A stretch of 64,000 nucleotides of DNA. It comes from an uncultured Hyphomonas sp. GTDB lineage: Bacteria > Pseudomonadota > Alphaproteobacteria > Caulobacterales > Hyphomonadaceae. The stretch's first letter is position 1; every line of letters starts with the position of its first letter. Both the position numbers and the translations under genes were made by a program. Below, in pieces: positions 15,941 through 24,805 of this stretch. The notes under the pieces were generated by a model. The model did no database searches. It saw only the letters and a list, made by a program, of their open reading frames with translations, and was not told where the DNA came from. The stretch lies in NCBI RefSeq assembly GCF_963675305.1, contig NZ_OY776147.1, positions 3,348,001-3,412,000 of the forward strand, in the 5' to 3' direction.

Positions 15941-17818
15941 ATGAGCAGAGCCATGACGGGAAATACCCGCTTTGATGTCATTGTCGTTGGTGGCGGCCAC
16001 GCGGGATGCGAAGCCGCTTCTGCGGCTGCGCGCTATGGCGCGAAGACGGCGCTTGTCACCCACAAGATTTCAACGATTGGCGAGATGAGCTGCAATCCGG
16101 CGATTGGCGGATTGGGTAAAGGCCATCTCGTCCGGGAGATTGATGCCCTGGACGGTCTGATGGGGCGGCTGGCTGACAAGGCCGGAATCCAGTTCCGCAT
16201 GCTGAATCGGTCCAAGGGACCTGCCGTCTGGGGGCCGCGTGCCCAGATTGACCGGAAGCTCTATCGCCAGGCCATGCAGGATGAGATCCTGAACCATGAA
16301 AACCTGACAGTGATTGAAGATGGCGCCGAAGACCTGATCGTAGAAAACGGGCAGGTCGCGGGTGTGATCGGACTTGGTGGAGACCAATACTACGCGCCGA
16401 AAGTCGTCATCACGACGGGCACGTTCCTGAAGGGCGAAATCCACATCGGCGCAAAGCGTATTCCGGCCGGGCGTGTCGGCGAAGCGCCGGCGATTGGCCT
16501 GTCGGACCGGCTCTACGCGATGGACCTGCCGATGGGTCGGCTTAAAACCGGCACGCCTGCCCGTCTCGATGGCCGCACCATCGACTGGGACCGGCTGGAG
16601 ATGCAGCCGGCCGATGATGCGCCCGTGCCTTTCTCCTATCTGACGGACCGGATCGAAGTGCCTCAGATTTCATGCGGGATCACATGGACCACGCCCGAGA
16701 CCCACGCGATCATCGAAGAAAACATGGAACAGTCGGCTGTCTACTCCGGTGCGATTGCCGGACGGGGGCCGCGCTACTGCCCGTCTATTGAGGACAAGGT
16801 GAACCGGTTCGCGGATCGGGACCGGCATCAGGTTTTCCTGGAACCGGAAGGTCTCGACGATCACACGGTTTATCCGAATGGGATATCCACCTCGCTTCCG
16901 GAAGACGTTCAGGAGCGTTTTGTCCGGACGATCCCCGGTCTGGAGAATGTGGAGATTCTCCAGCACGCCTATGCCATCGAGTATGATTATGTTGATCCGC
17001 GCGCTCTGAATGCGGCTTTGGAAGTGAAGGTTCAGCCCGGACTTTATCTGGCGGGCCAGATCAATGGCACGACCGGATATGAAGAGGCCGGGGCTCAGGG
17101 CCTGATGGCGGGTCTGAACGCTGCGCGCGCCGCCGAGGGAAAGGAACCGGTGATCCTCGATCGGGCCGAAGCGTATATTGGTGTTCTTATCGATGATCTG
17201 ATCACGCGCGGGGTGACGGAACCCTATCGGATGTTTACATCGCGCGCGGAATATCGCCTCGCGCTCCGGGCTGACAATGCCGATCAGCGACTCACGCAGA
17301 AAGGGATCGATGCCGGATGCGTGTGTGAAACACGGGCGTCGATGTTTCACGTGAAACATTTGGCCCTCTCGGAATCCCGAAAAGCGCTCCAAACCCTGTC
17401 TTTGTCCCCCGCCAAGGCCCGCGAGGCCGGCTGGAACGTTAATCAGGACGGACGTGTCCGGACCGCTTGGGAATATCTCGGATACAAGGACATTTCACTC
17501 GAGACCCTGTCGAAGGTCTGGCCGGAACTCTCGGACATTGATCCGGCCATTGCGGCGCAATTGGAAATCGAGGCGCTCTATTCCGGATATATCGAACGGC
17601 AGGCTGGTGATGTCGAAGCCCTTCGCCGCGATGAGGCGTTGCAGATTCCGGATGAGATCAATTACGCGGCCATTGGTGGACTCTCCAATGAAGTGCGCCA
17701 GAAACTGGAATCCATCCGGCCGGCCACGCTTGGTCAGGCGTCCCGTATCGAAGGGGTTACGCCGGGTGCGCTCACGGCACTACTCGGTCATGTGAAACGC
17801 CGCCGGAAGACAGGCTAA
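15941..17818 (+). CDS. mnmG: tRNA uridine-5-carboxymethylaminomethyl enzyme MnmG (GidA)
   Basis: 625 residues. The FAD-binding VIVVGGGHAGCEAA is near residues 11-24. SCNPAIGGLGKGHLVREIDAL and LKTGTPARLDGRTI are family signatures, and the C-terminal MnmE-binding helical domain is complete. It forms the MnmEG complex that modifies U34 of tRNAs. An ATG at 15953 is also possible. A perfect parS site lies inside the coding region at 17343-17358, where it encodes MFHVKH. Proximity to the origin is the classic gid location. Confidence 0.96.
   Translation: MSRAMTGNTRFDVIVVGGGHAGCEAASAAARYGAKTALVTHKISTIGEMSCNPAIGGLGKGHLVREIDALDGLMGRLADKAGIQFRMLNRSKGPAVWGPRAQIDRKLYRQAMQDEILNHENLTVIEDGAEDLIVENGQVAGVIGLGGDQYYAPKVVITTGTFLKGEIHIGAKRIPAGRVGEAPAIGLSDRLYAMDLPMGRLKTGTPARLDGRTIDWDRLEMQPADDAPVPFSYLTDRIEVPQISCGITWTTPETHAIIEENMEQSAVYSGAIAGRGPRYCPSIEDKVNRFADRDRHQVFLEPEGLDDHTVYPNGISTSLPEDVQERFVRTIPGLENVEILQHAYAIEYDYVDPRALNAALEVKVQPGLYLAGQINGTTGYEEAGAQGLMAGLNAARAAEGKEPVILDRAEAYIGVLIDDLITRGVTEPYRMFTSRAEYRLALRADNADQRLTQKGIDAGCVCETRASMFHVKHLALSESRKALQTLSLSPAKAREAGWNVNQDGRVRTAWEYLGYKDISLETLSKVWPELSDIDPAIAAQLEIEALYSGYIERQAGDVEALRRDEALQIPDEINYAAIGGLSNEVRQKLESIRPATLGQASRIEGVTPGALTALLGHVKRRRKTG
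17343..17358. promoter_or_regulatory. parS centromere site inside mnmG
   Basis: TGTTTCACGTGAAACA is a perfect 16-bp palindrome identical to the bacterial parS consensus. It is encoded within the mnmG reading frame, about 1.1 kb upstream of parA and 6.9 kb from the putative origin. Confidence 0.95.
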
Positions 17819-17821
17819 GTC

Positions 17822-18442
17822 ATGGTAAATCAGGATCGCGCGGCTTTTCTGGCCGCTGAGGATGTTTCACGTGAAACACTGGAGCGCCTCGACCGGGTCA
17901 TCGACACGCTGGATGTGTGGCGGAAGCGGAGCAATCTGATCGGCCCCCGCGAATGGCCGGTCATCTGGACCCGCCATGTCGCCGATTGTTTCCAGCTTCT
18001 GGATCATCTGCCGGAAGATGCGCGCGTCGTGGATCTTGGTTCCGGTGCCGGTTTTCCCGGCCTCATCATCGCGGCGGCCCGGCCCGAAGGCCATGTCACC
18101 ATGATCGAGAGTGTGGGAAAGAAATGCGCCTTCCTCCGCGCCGCCATTGAATCGGCGGGTCTAAGTGCATCCGTGCGCCAGGACCGGGTGGAATCTGTCG
18201 GGCAAATATCTGCGGATTATATCACGGCACGCGCCTTTGCGCCGCTTCCGAAACTGCTCGACTATGCGGCTCCCTGGCTGAAACAGGGTGCAACAGGGCT
18301 TTTCCTCAAGGGCGAACGCTGGAAAGAAGAATTGACGGAGGCCAGCCAAACATGGAACTTCGCTTATGAGGCGATTCCAAGCCGGGTTGGTGGGTCAGGT
18401 ACAATTCTGATTGTCAGGGAGCTACGCAGTGGCAGGCATTAG
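17822..18442 (+). CDS. rsmG: 16S rRNA (guanine527-N7)-methyltransferase RsmG (GidB)
   Basis: 206 residues. The SAM-binding motif VVDLGSGAGFPGLIIA is at about residues 61-76, and IESVGKKCAFLRAAI follows. It methylates G527 of 16S rRNA. The N-terminal NLIGPREWPVIWTRHVADC segment is typical. The start follows mnmG by 3 bp and the stop overlaps parA. A second perfect parS site is encoded near residues 15-19 (DVSRETL). Confidence 0.95.
   Translation: MVNQDRAAFLAAEDVSRETLERLDRVIDTLDVWRKRSNLIGPREWPVIWTRHVADCFQLLDHLPEDARVVDLGSGAGFPGLIIAAARPEGHVTMIESVGKKCAFLRAAIESAGLSASVRQDRVESVGQISADYITARAFAPLPKLLDYAAPWLKQGATGLFLKGERWKEELTEASQTWNFAYEAIPSRVGGSGTILIVRELRSGRH
17863..17878. promoter_or_regulatory. parS centromere site inside rsmG
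   Basis: A second exact TGTTTCACGTGAAACA, 520 bp from the first and about 550 bp upstream of the parA start. Two identical sites this close, beside parAB, would nucleate ParB loading. Confidence 0.95.
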
Positions 18443-19241
18443 GCCCAGAATCTTTGCCGTCGTGAACCAAAAGGGTGGCGTCGGCAAAACGACTACTTCG
18501 ATCAATCTCGGGACGGCGCTTGCCGCCGTTGGCCGCCGCGTGCTCATCGTCGACTTCGACGCTCAGGGCAACGCGTCGACCGGCCTTGGAATCGAACGCA
18601 CGGATCGCGCAACCACGTCCTACGATATTGTCGTGGATCGTTTGCCGCTGGAGCAGGCGGTTCTGTCGACGATTGTTCCGCGCCTGGACATCGTGCCGGG
18701 GGATGAGAATCTGTCCGGCGTCGAGACGGAACTGGCCGCGGACCCGCACAGGTCGTACCGTCTGCGCGAAGCGCTTCACAACTACGTCGATCGGGCTGAA
18801 GAACAGGGCCTGCCGCGTTATGATTATATTCTGATCGATTGCCCGCCATCGCTGTCGGCGCTGACGATGAATGCGATGACGGCCGCCGATGCGTTGCTGG
18901 TTCCGCTGCAGTGTGAGTTCCTGGCGCTGGAGGGCCTTAGCCAGTTGCTTCGCACGGTGGATGTTGTCCGGCAGGGTCTGAACCCGAACCTGGAAATCCA
19001 GGGTGTCGTGCTCACCATGTATGACCGCCGCAACAACCTGTCCGACCAGGTCGCAGACGAAGTCCGCGCCTTCTTCGGCAACAAGGTCTACAACACGGTG
19101 ATCCCGCGCAATGTGCGCCTGTCCGAGGCACCGTCCTTCGGCAAGCCGGCGCTTCTTTATGATTACCGTTGCCCGGGCAGCGAGGCGTATATCCGGCTGG
19201 CTTCGGAAGTACTTCAGCGCGAGAAGGCACGGGCGGCCTGA
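18429..19241 (+). CDS. parA: Chromosome-partitioning ATPase ParA
   Basis: 270 residues. The deviant Walker A is KGGVGKTTTSINLG near residues 14-27, with FDAQGNASTGLG and ILIDCPPSLSALTMNA (Walker B region) following. ParA-ATP dimers on the nucleoid pull ParB-parS complexes apart after replication. AGGGAG lies 8 nt before the GTG at 18429, which overlaps the rsmG stop by 14 nt. A TTG at 18411 is a less likely start. Confidence 0.95.
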   Translation: MAGIRPRIFAVVNQKGGVGKTTTSINLGTALAAVGRRVLIVDFDAQGNASTGLGIERTDRATTSYDIVVDRLPLEQAVLSTIVPRLDIVPGDENLSGVETELAADPHRSYRLREALHNYVDRAEEQGLPRYDYILIDCPPSLSALTMNAMTAADALLVPLQCEFLALEGLSQLLRTVDVVRQGLNPNLEIQGVVLTMYDRRNNLSDQVADEVRAFFGNKVYNTVIPRNVRLSEAPSFGKPALLYDYRCPGSEAYIRLASEVLQREKARAA

Positions 19242-19246
19242 TCGCG

Positions 19247-20161
19247 ATGGCAAACGAATCCAAACAGAAACCAAGCCGCCTCGGCCGGGGCCTATCCGCC
19301 CTCATTGGAGAAGTGGAGGCATCCACACCGGCGCGGCCGGAGCCGGGGACTGCTCCGTCTGGCAATGGCGTGAACGAGATTTCGATCAAGGACATCCGCC
19401 GCAATCCGGACCAGCCTCGCCGTACCTTCGATGATGCAGCGCTACAGGAACTTGCGGAGTCCATTCGTAGCAAAGGCGTACTTCAGGCCATTCTTGTCCG
19501 GCCGGACCCCAAGGAAACGGGCAAGTATCAGATCATCGCCGGCGAACGCCGCTGGCGGGCCGCACGCCTGGCAGGCCTTGAGTCTATTCCGGCTGTGGTG
19601 CGGGACCTCAACGAGCTGGAGCTGCTCGAGGTCGGCATCATCGAGAATGTTCAGCGCGCAGACCTGAACCCGATCGAAGAAGCGGAAGCCTATGAGGCAC
19701 TGATGAACCGTTTCGGCCGAACGCAGGAAAGCCTCGCCAGCAGCGTCGGTAAGAGCCGCGTGCACATCACGAACACGCTTCGCCTGCTGCAGCTGCCTGA
19801 CGCGGCGCGCGCATATGTGCGGGCAGGCAAAGTCACTGCCGGTCATGCCCGGGCAGCGCTTGGTGCCTCCGATCCTGAAGCCGTGATCGAGATGGCGGCC
19901 GAACGGGGCCTGAGCGTTCGGGAAGTCGAAGCTTTGGTAAAGGGCGCGCGTGGCGGCGATGGAGCCTCAAGCGGTTCGGCCAAGTCCAAGGCACCTGAAA
20001 AGGATGTCGACACCGAAGCACTGGAAGCAGATCTGATGCGCCAGCTGGGCCTGCAAGTGGATATTCGCCACGGCAAGAATGGTGGTGAACTGCGCATCAA
20101 GTATCGCGATCTGGAACAGCTGGACGATGTCTGCCGCCGGCTGACACGCCGGAAGCCCTGA
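19247..20161 (+). CDS. parB: Chromosome-partitioning protein ParB
   Basis: 304 residues. It opens with KPSRLGRGLSALIGE, the ParA-stimulating N-terminal peptide. The CTP-binding/ParB-N domain has AGERRWRAARLAGL and ENVQRADLNPIEEAEAY. A helix-turn-helix region (ESLASSVGKSRVHITNTLRL) and a C-terminal dimerisation domain follow. ParB loads at parS and slides as a clamp. It begins 5 bp after the parA stop. It faces holA convergently with only 3 bp between the stops. Confidence 0.95.
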   Translation: MANESKQKPSRLGRGLSALIGEVEASTPARPEPGTAPSGNGVNEISIKDIRRNPDQPRRTFDDAALQELAESIRSKGVLQAILVRPDPKETGKYQIIAGERRWRAARLAGLESIPAVVRDLNELELLEVGIIENVQRADLNPIEEAEAYEALMNRFGRTQESLASSVGKSRVHITNTLRLLQLPDAARAYVRAGKVTAGHARAALGASDPEAVIEMAAERGLSVREVEALVKGARGGDGASSGSAKSKAPEKDVDTEALEADLMRQLGLQVDIRHGKNGGELRIKYRDLEQLDDVCRRLTRRKP

Positions 20162-20164
20162 TCG

Positions 20165-21199
20165 CTACCGGGCGGCTTCGGCAGCTCTCGCCAGATCATT
20201 CATCAGCATACGGACTACTGGGTCCGTGCTGCCGCCTGCCTGCTTGGCCTGGGCTTCAGCGTCATAGATCCGCTCAAGCACACGGGTGAGCCGGCGCACC
20301 GGCCATTTACTTAGCCGGGCCCGGTAGGCAGGCCATTCGCTTTGCCAGACAGGCGGGCGCAGTTTCATGTTGGGGCTGGCCTGTCCTTCCTCGATCCGGA
20401 CATGCGCATCCAGCATGCGGCGGACTTCAAATTGAAGCGAGCGCAGGACACTGATACCGGCTGTTCCGGCCAAGGCTAGTTTGTCAAAAGCTGCGTTGGC
20501 CGCGGCCGGGTGGCCATCAAGTGTGGCGGATATTGCGGTCGACAGGGTCTGTTCGAATTCGGTCGCGCACAGAGCGCGGACATCAGATTCTGAAACAGCC
20601 CGGCCCAGCCCCATGGCGTAGAGCGCCAGCTTTTCGATTTCCGCATTTGCTGCAAGCCGGTGACCGGGCAGGTCGCCTACGAACAGGCGCAGGGCATCCG
20701 GCTCAATTTCGACGCCGGATTCCTTCAGGGCCTGTTTGACACGTTGTTCGATGTCGACACCTTCATCGGCAAAGAACTGGAGGCAGGCGGTTCGTTTCGC
20801 AGCTTCAGCAGCGCCGCGCAGTTTGGACTTCTTTTGCAGGCTGCCTGTTTCGATCAGCAGGTGCGCGCTGAAACGGCCTTCGCTCTTGTCGCCCTCTTCA
20901 ATGGCGTCAATCAGGAGTTTTGCGATCTTGTCGCCGCTGGTCCGTACCCGTACCACGCGTGGATCGCCGAGCAGGGACACGGCCTCAAGTGCATCGAACA
21001 GCAGGGCCGGTTCCTTCCGGATGGTATCATCGTCCAGCAAGGTGACATCTGCGTGTTTGGCCTTTCCGGCCCAGGCAGAGATCAGGAGCTGGCCATTGTC
21101 GCTGGCGAGGCCTTCGTCTTCACCAAAGGCAAGCACGGCCCAGAATTTTGGATCGGGCTTGCGGGCAAAGGACGCTGCTTTCTTGCCCTGTAGAAGCAT
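20165..21199 (-). CDS. holA: DNA polymerase III delta subunit
   Basis: 344 residues with the layout of the delta clamp-loader wrench. AVLAFGEDEGLASDNGQLL is at the N-terminus and LLDDDTIRKEPALLFDALEA in the first domain, and the helical C-terminal collar ends in ALERIYDAEAQAK-like sequence. Delta opens the beta sliding clamp. The leuS-lptE-holA order is conserved in many bacteria. Its ATG overlaps the lptE stop by one base (TGATG). Confidence 0.9.
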   Translation of the reverse strand: MLLQGKKAASFARKPDPKFWAVLAFGEDEGLASDNGQLLISAWAGKAKHADVTLLDDDTIRKEPALLFDALEAVSLLGDPRVVRVRTSGDKIAKLLIDAIEEGDKSEGRFSAHLLIETGSLQKKSKLRGAAEAAKRTACLQFFADEGVDIEQRVKQALKESGVEIEPDALRLFVGDLPGHRLAANAEIEKLALYAMGLGRAVSESDVRALCATEFEQTLSTAISATLDGHPAAANAAFDKLALAGTAGISVLRSLQFEVRRMLDAHVRIEEGQASPNMKLRPPVWQSEWPAYRARLSKWPVRRLTRVLERIYDAEAQAKQAGGSTDPVVRMLMNDLARAAEAAR

Positions 21200-21672
21200 C
21201 AGTCTTGTGTCGCGAGCTGAAGCCGTAAATCATCAACGATCCGGCTGGCCAGCACACCCATCACGCGATCGGATGCGTTGGTCTGAGCGGATATGTCCCC
21301 ATAGGGTTCGTTCGGCACGGAAAAGCTGGTTTCCGCATCGGACTGGCCTACCACACTGATATTTTCACCTCTCAGTGCATAGGTTGCCTCGGCCCTGTAG
21401 GATGAACGCGATGCTGCGCCATCCGGCTTGAACTGCAAGCGGACGAGTTTCTCATTAAGCTTGACTTCGAGCACGGCAGTCTCGTCGAGATTCGGGAGAC
21501 CGGCGGCAAGTTCCTGCTGAAGCGCCCGCCGTAGCTTGTAGCCAGCCCGGCTAGGAATTTCCTTCACCGTAATATTGCCTGCAGCAAAGGAGGCGCTGCC
21601 ACCGGGTGCATAGACCGGCTGGAAGCCGCAGGCCGGCAGGACGAGAGCGAGCGCGATCAGGAAGCGTTTCAT
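21199..21672 (-). CDS. lptE: LPS-assembly lipoprotein LptE
   Basis: 157 residues. The signal peptide MKRFLIALALVLPACGF has a lipobox LPAC, giving an outer-membrane lipoprotein after processing. The body has the short alternating strands and RRALQQELAAGL helix typical of LptE. LptE plugs the LptD barrel that inserts lipopolysaccharide in the outer membrane. ATG 21672 overlaps the leuS stop by 4 nt. Sequence conservation in the family is low; identity rests on context and topology. Confidence 0.85.
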   Translation of the reverse strand: MKRFLIALALVLPACGFQPVYAPGGSASFAAGNITVKEIPSRAGYKLRRALQQELAAGLPNLDETAVLEVKLNEKLVRLQFKPDGAASRSSYRAEATYALRGENISVVGQSDAETSFSVPNEPYGDISAQTNASDRVMGVLASRIVDDLRLQLATQD

Positions 21673-24233
21673 ACCGCCACGATATTCACGATGCGGCCCG
21701 GCACGACAATGGTTTTCTTCACGGTCTTGCCTTCGATGAAGGAGACAACTTCCGGAAGGGCGTGCGCGATGGCTTCCACTGCCTCGTTGGATTCTCCCTT
21801 CGGCACCGTGATTTCGCCCCGGCGCTTGCCATTGACCTGCACGGCCATGGTCACCGAGTCGTCTTCCGTCAGTGACTTGTCGGCAACAGGCCATGGAGCA
21901 GCTGAAACAAACCCGGCTCCGCCGATCCGTTCCCAGCAGGATTCTGCCAGGTGAGGCATGAACGGGGTCAGGCAGCGCGCCAGCATGGAGGCCCCTTCGA
22001 ACCGGGCTCCGATAGCTTCACTGCCGGATTCGGCCTTCTTCAGCACGCTCACCCATTCATGAATGCTGGCAACAGCGGAATTGAAACGGAATTCCTCGAT
22101 CGCCTTGTCGATGGAGACAACGGCCTTGTGGCTCGCTTTGCGGACTGTGAGGGAAGCGGCGTCGTCGGCCGGATCCGCTTTCTCCATATCTCCGAGCGCG
22201 TCGAACACGCTCCACAGGCGCTGGGCGAAACGGGCCGCGCCTTCCACGCCGGCCTGCGTCCACTCAACATCACGTTCCGGCGGCGAGTCGGACAGGACGA
22301 ACCAGCGGGCAACGTCCGCACCGAACTCGGCGATGATTGCATCGGGGTCGACCGTGTTCTTCTTGGATTTAGACATTTTCTCGATCGGGCCGGGCGTGAC
22401 GATGCCGCCGGTGGCCTTTTCGATCCAGGTGTCACCTTCCTGCTCGACTTCCGATGGCTGCAGCCATTGTCCGGACGCGGACTTGTAGGTCTCGTGCGTG
22501 ACCATGCCCTGCGTGAACAGGCCGGCGAACGGCTCGCCGCTCGGCAGGTCCAGTTCGCCAATGTCGCGCATCGCGCGTGAGAAGAAGCGCGAGTACAGCA
22601 GGTGCAGCACGGCATGTTCGATGCCGCCGACATATTGGTCGACGGGCAGCCAGTAGGCGCGCTCTTCCAGATCGTCCGCACTGGCGAAACGGGCATAGTA
22701 CCAGGACGAGTCCACGAACGTGTCCAGCGTGTCGGTTTCACGCCGTGCCGGCTTGCCGCACTTCGGACAGTCGACATGTTTCCAGGTCGCATGCCGGTCC
22801 AGAGGATTGCCTGGCTGGTCGAAGGAAACATCGTCCGGCAGGCGCACGGGCAGGTCGCTTTCCGGTACCGGGACCACGCCGCAGCTTTCGCAATGGATCA
22901 CCGGGATGGGGCAACCCCAGTAGCGCTGGCGGGAGACACCCCAGTCGCGCAGGCGGTAGTTCACCGTTCCGGCGCCGAGACCCATGTCTTCGATCCGTTC
23001 GATCGCCGTTCGCTTGGCGTCTTCGATGCCGAGGCCGTCCAGAAAACCCGAATTAAAGATGGAGCCGGGGCCGGTATAGGCTTCTTCCTCAACAGTGAAG
23101 CTCGCCCGGTCAGCGCCCGGCGGCAGGACGACCGGCGTCACGTTCAGTCCGAACTTACGGGCAAATTCGATGTCCCGCTGGTCGTGCGCCGGGCAGCCGA
23201 AAATGGCGCCGGTGCCGTAGCCCATGAGCACGAAGTTCGCGACCCAGACAGGCAGGGTCTTTCCGTCCTCGAACGGGTGCTTGACCGTCAGCCCTGTATC
23301 GAAACCCAGCTTCTCTGCCTTTTCGATGGCTTCCTCGCTGGTGCCGACCTGGGCGCATTTCCCGCGGAAGGCCTTCAGCTCTTCCGAGTTTTCCGCCAGC
23401 TGGATCGTCAGCGGGTGATCCGGGGACAAGGCAATGAAGCTCGCGCCGAACAGCGTGTCCGGGCGTGTCGTGAAAATCTCGATGCCGTCATCAAAGTTGG
23501 CCGGTGCGGCGCCGTCCCACTCGAACCGCATCTGCAGGCCCTCTGACCGGCCGATCCAGTTCGCCTGCATGGTGCGCACCTTCTCAGGCCAGCGCTCCAG
23601 CTTGTGCACTTCTTCCAGCAGGTCTTCGGCATATTCGGTGATCTTGAAGAACCACTGGGTCAGCTCGCGCTGCTCTACCAGGGCGCCCGAGCGCCAGCCG
23701 CGCCCGTCGATCACCTGCTCATTGGCCAGCACCGTGTTGTCGACCGGGTCCCAGTTCACCTTGGAGGCTTTCCGGTAGATCAGGCCCTTGTCGAGCATCT
23801 TCAGGAAAAGGGCCTGCTGTGCGCCGTAATATTCCGGATCGCAGGTCGCAAATTCCCGGCTCCAGTCCAGCGACAGGCCGAGCTTGGCGAACTGGGCCTT
23901 CATCGCGTCGATGTTCTGATAGGTCCATTTACCGGGATGGACGTTCTTTTCCATCGCAGCGTTCTCTGCCGGCATGCCGAACGCATCCCAGCCCATCGGG
24001 TGCAGTACGTTGTAGCCTTTGGCCCGCTTATGACGCGCAACAACGTCGCCCATCGCATAGTTGCGGACGTGGCCCATATGCAGTCGGCCCGACGGATAGG
24101 GGAACATCTCCAGCACGTACGCTTTCGGGGCGTCGCCCGCTTCCTTCGGGGATTTTGCCCTGAACAGGTCCGCCTTGGTCCAGGCTTCACGCCATTTCTG
24201 CTCCGCAGCTTGCGGATCGTACCGGGTGGCCAT
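21669..24233 (-). CDS. leuS: Leucyl-tRNA synthetase
   Basis: 854 residues, a full-length class I synthetase. The HIGH-type motif is PYPSGRLHMGHVRNY near residues 46-60, and the KMSKS signature is present as KMSKSKKN. A CP1 editing domain and a C-terminal anticodon-binding region are intact. It charges tRNA-Leu and edits mischarged products. It leads the leuS-lptE-holA unit with overlapping junctions. Confidence 0.97.
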   Translation of the reverse strand: MATRYDPQAAEQKWREAWTKADLFRAKSPKEAGDAPKAYVLEMFPYPSGRLHMGHVRNYAMGDVVARHKRAKGYNVLHPMGWDAFGMPAENAAMEKNVHPGKWTYQNIDAMKAQFAKLGLSLDWSREFATCDPEYYGAQQALFLKMLDKGLIYRKASKVNWDPVDNTVLANEQVIDGRGWRSGALVEQRELTQWFFKITEYAEDLLEEVHKLERWPEKVRTMQANWIGRSEGLQMRFEWDGAAPANFDDGIEIFTTRPDTLFGASFIALSPDHPLTIQLAENSEELKAFRGKCAQVGTSEEAIEKAEKLGFDTGLTVKHPFEDGKTLPVWVANFVLMGYGTGAIFGCPAHDQRDIEFARKFGLNVTPVVLPPGADRASFTVEEEAYTGPGSIFNSGFLDGLGIEDAKRTAIERIEDMGLGAGTVNYRLRDWGVSRQRYWGCPIPVIHCESCGVVPVPESDLPVRLPDDVSFDQPGNPLDRHATWKHVDCPKCGKPARRETDTLDTFVDSSWYYARFASADDLEERAYWLPVDQYVGGIEHAVLHLLYSRFFSRAMRDIGELDLPSGEPFAGLFTQGMVTHETYKSASGQWLQPSEVEQEGDTWIEKATGGIVTPGPIEKMSKSKKNTVDPDAIIAEFGADVARWFVLSDSPPERDVEWTQAGVEGAARFAQRLWSVFDALGDMEKADPADDAASLTVRKASHKAVVSIDKAIEEFRFNSAVASIHEWVSVLKKAESGSEAIGARFEGASMLARCLTPFMPHLAESCWERIGGAGFVSAAPWPVADKSLTEDDSVTMAVQVNGKRRGEITVPKGESNEAVEAIAHALPEVVSFIEGKTVKKTIVVPGRIVNIVAV

Positions 24234-24272
24234 TGGCCTCTCCCCCTGATTTTTGTCTGATCAGACCGGCTT

Positions 24273-24701
24273 CTAGCCGAGTTGCGAGTTCTTCAGGTTC
24301 CGCGCGCGGTCAAGGATCGCGTTTTCAAGCTGGATCGCGGTTTCCGGATCAACCGGCGCATCCACCCAGGTGCCATCCTGATTCACCTGGCGGAACACGG
24401 CGACTTTCACACCGTCAGCACGTAGTCGCGTGTCGAGAATATAAACGGTCGCCTTGATGCGCTCGTTCTCGGATCCCGGGAAGCTCTTCCAGTCATACAC
24501 GATCAGGCCACCGATCGGGTCGGTGCTCGAAACGGGCATATTGGTGAACGTGTCGAGCGAGGCACGCCACAGATAGGGGTTCACCGTGCCGACATTCTTC
24601 GCGGTAACGAGAGCGTCTGCATTGACGCGCTTGCTGCCACCCTGGCATCCGACCAGCGCAAACAGGGCAGCGGCTGCCGCGGAGAAGACATATTTGTTCA
24701 T
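24273..24701 (-). CDS. DUF3576 lipoprotein
   Basis: 142 residues. MNKYVFSAAAAALFALVGCQ is a lipoprotein signal with a VGCQ lipobox. The body matches DUF3576, with NPYLWRASLDTFTNMP and DPIGGLIVYDWKSFP. Genes of this family commonly precede leuS in alphaproteobacteria, as here (39-bp gap, same strand). The function is unknown; an envelope role is inferred from the signal. Met8 of the longer frame is chosen so that the signal peptide is N-terminal. Confidence 0.8.
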   Translation of the reverse strand: MNKYVFSAAAAALFALVGCQGGSKRVNADALVTAKNVGTVNPYLWRASLDTFTNMPVSSTDPIGGLIVYDWKSFPGSENERIKATVYILDTRLRADGVKVAVFRQVNQDGTWVDAPVDPETAIQLENAILDRARNLKNSQLG

Positions 24702-24805
24702 GAGGAGAGTTCCCGAGCGCAATACCTTGTTGACCGGCGTTTGTATAACAACACGAGTCTGGGCTCGCCAGTGCTCATGTGTGCAGCGATCCGAGGGAGA
24801 AAAAG

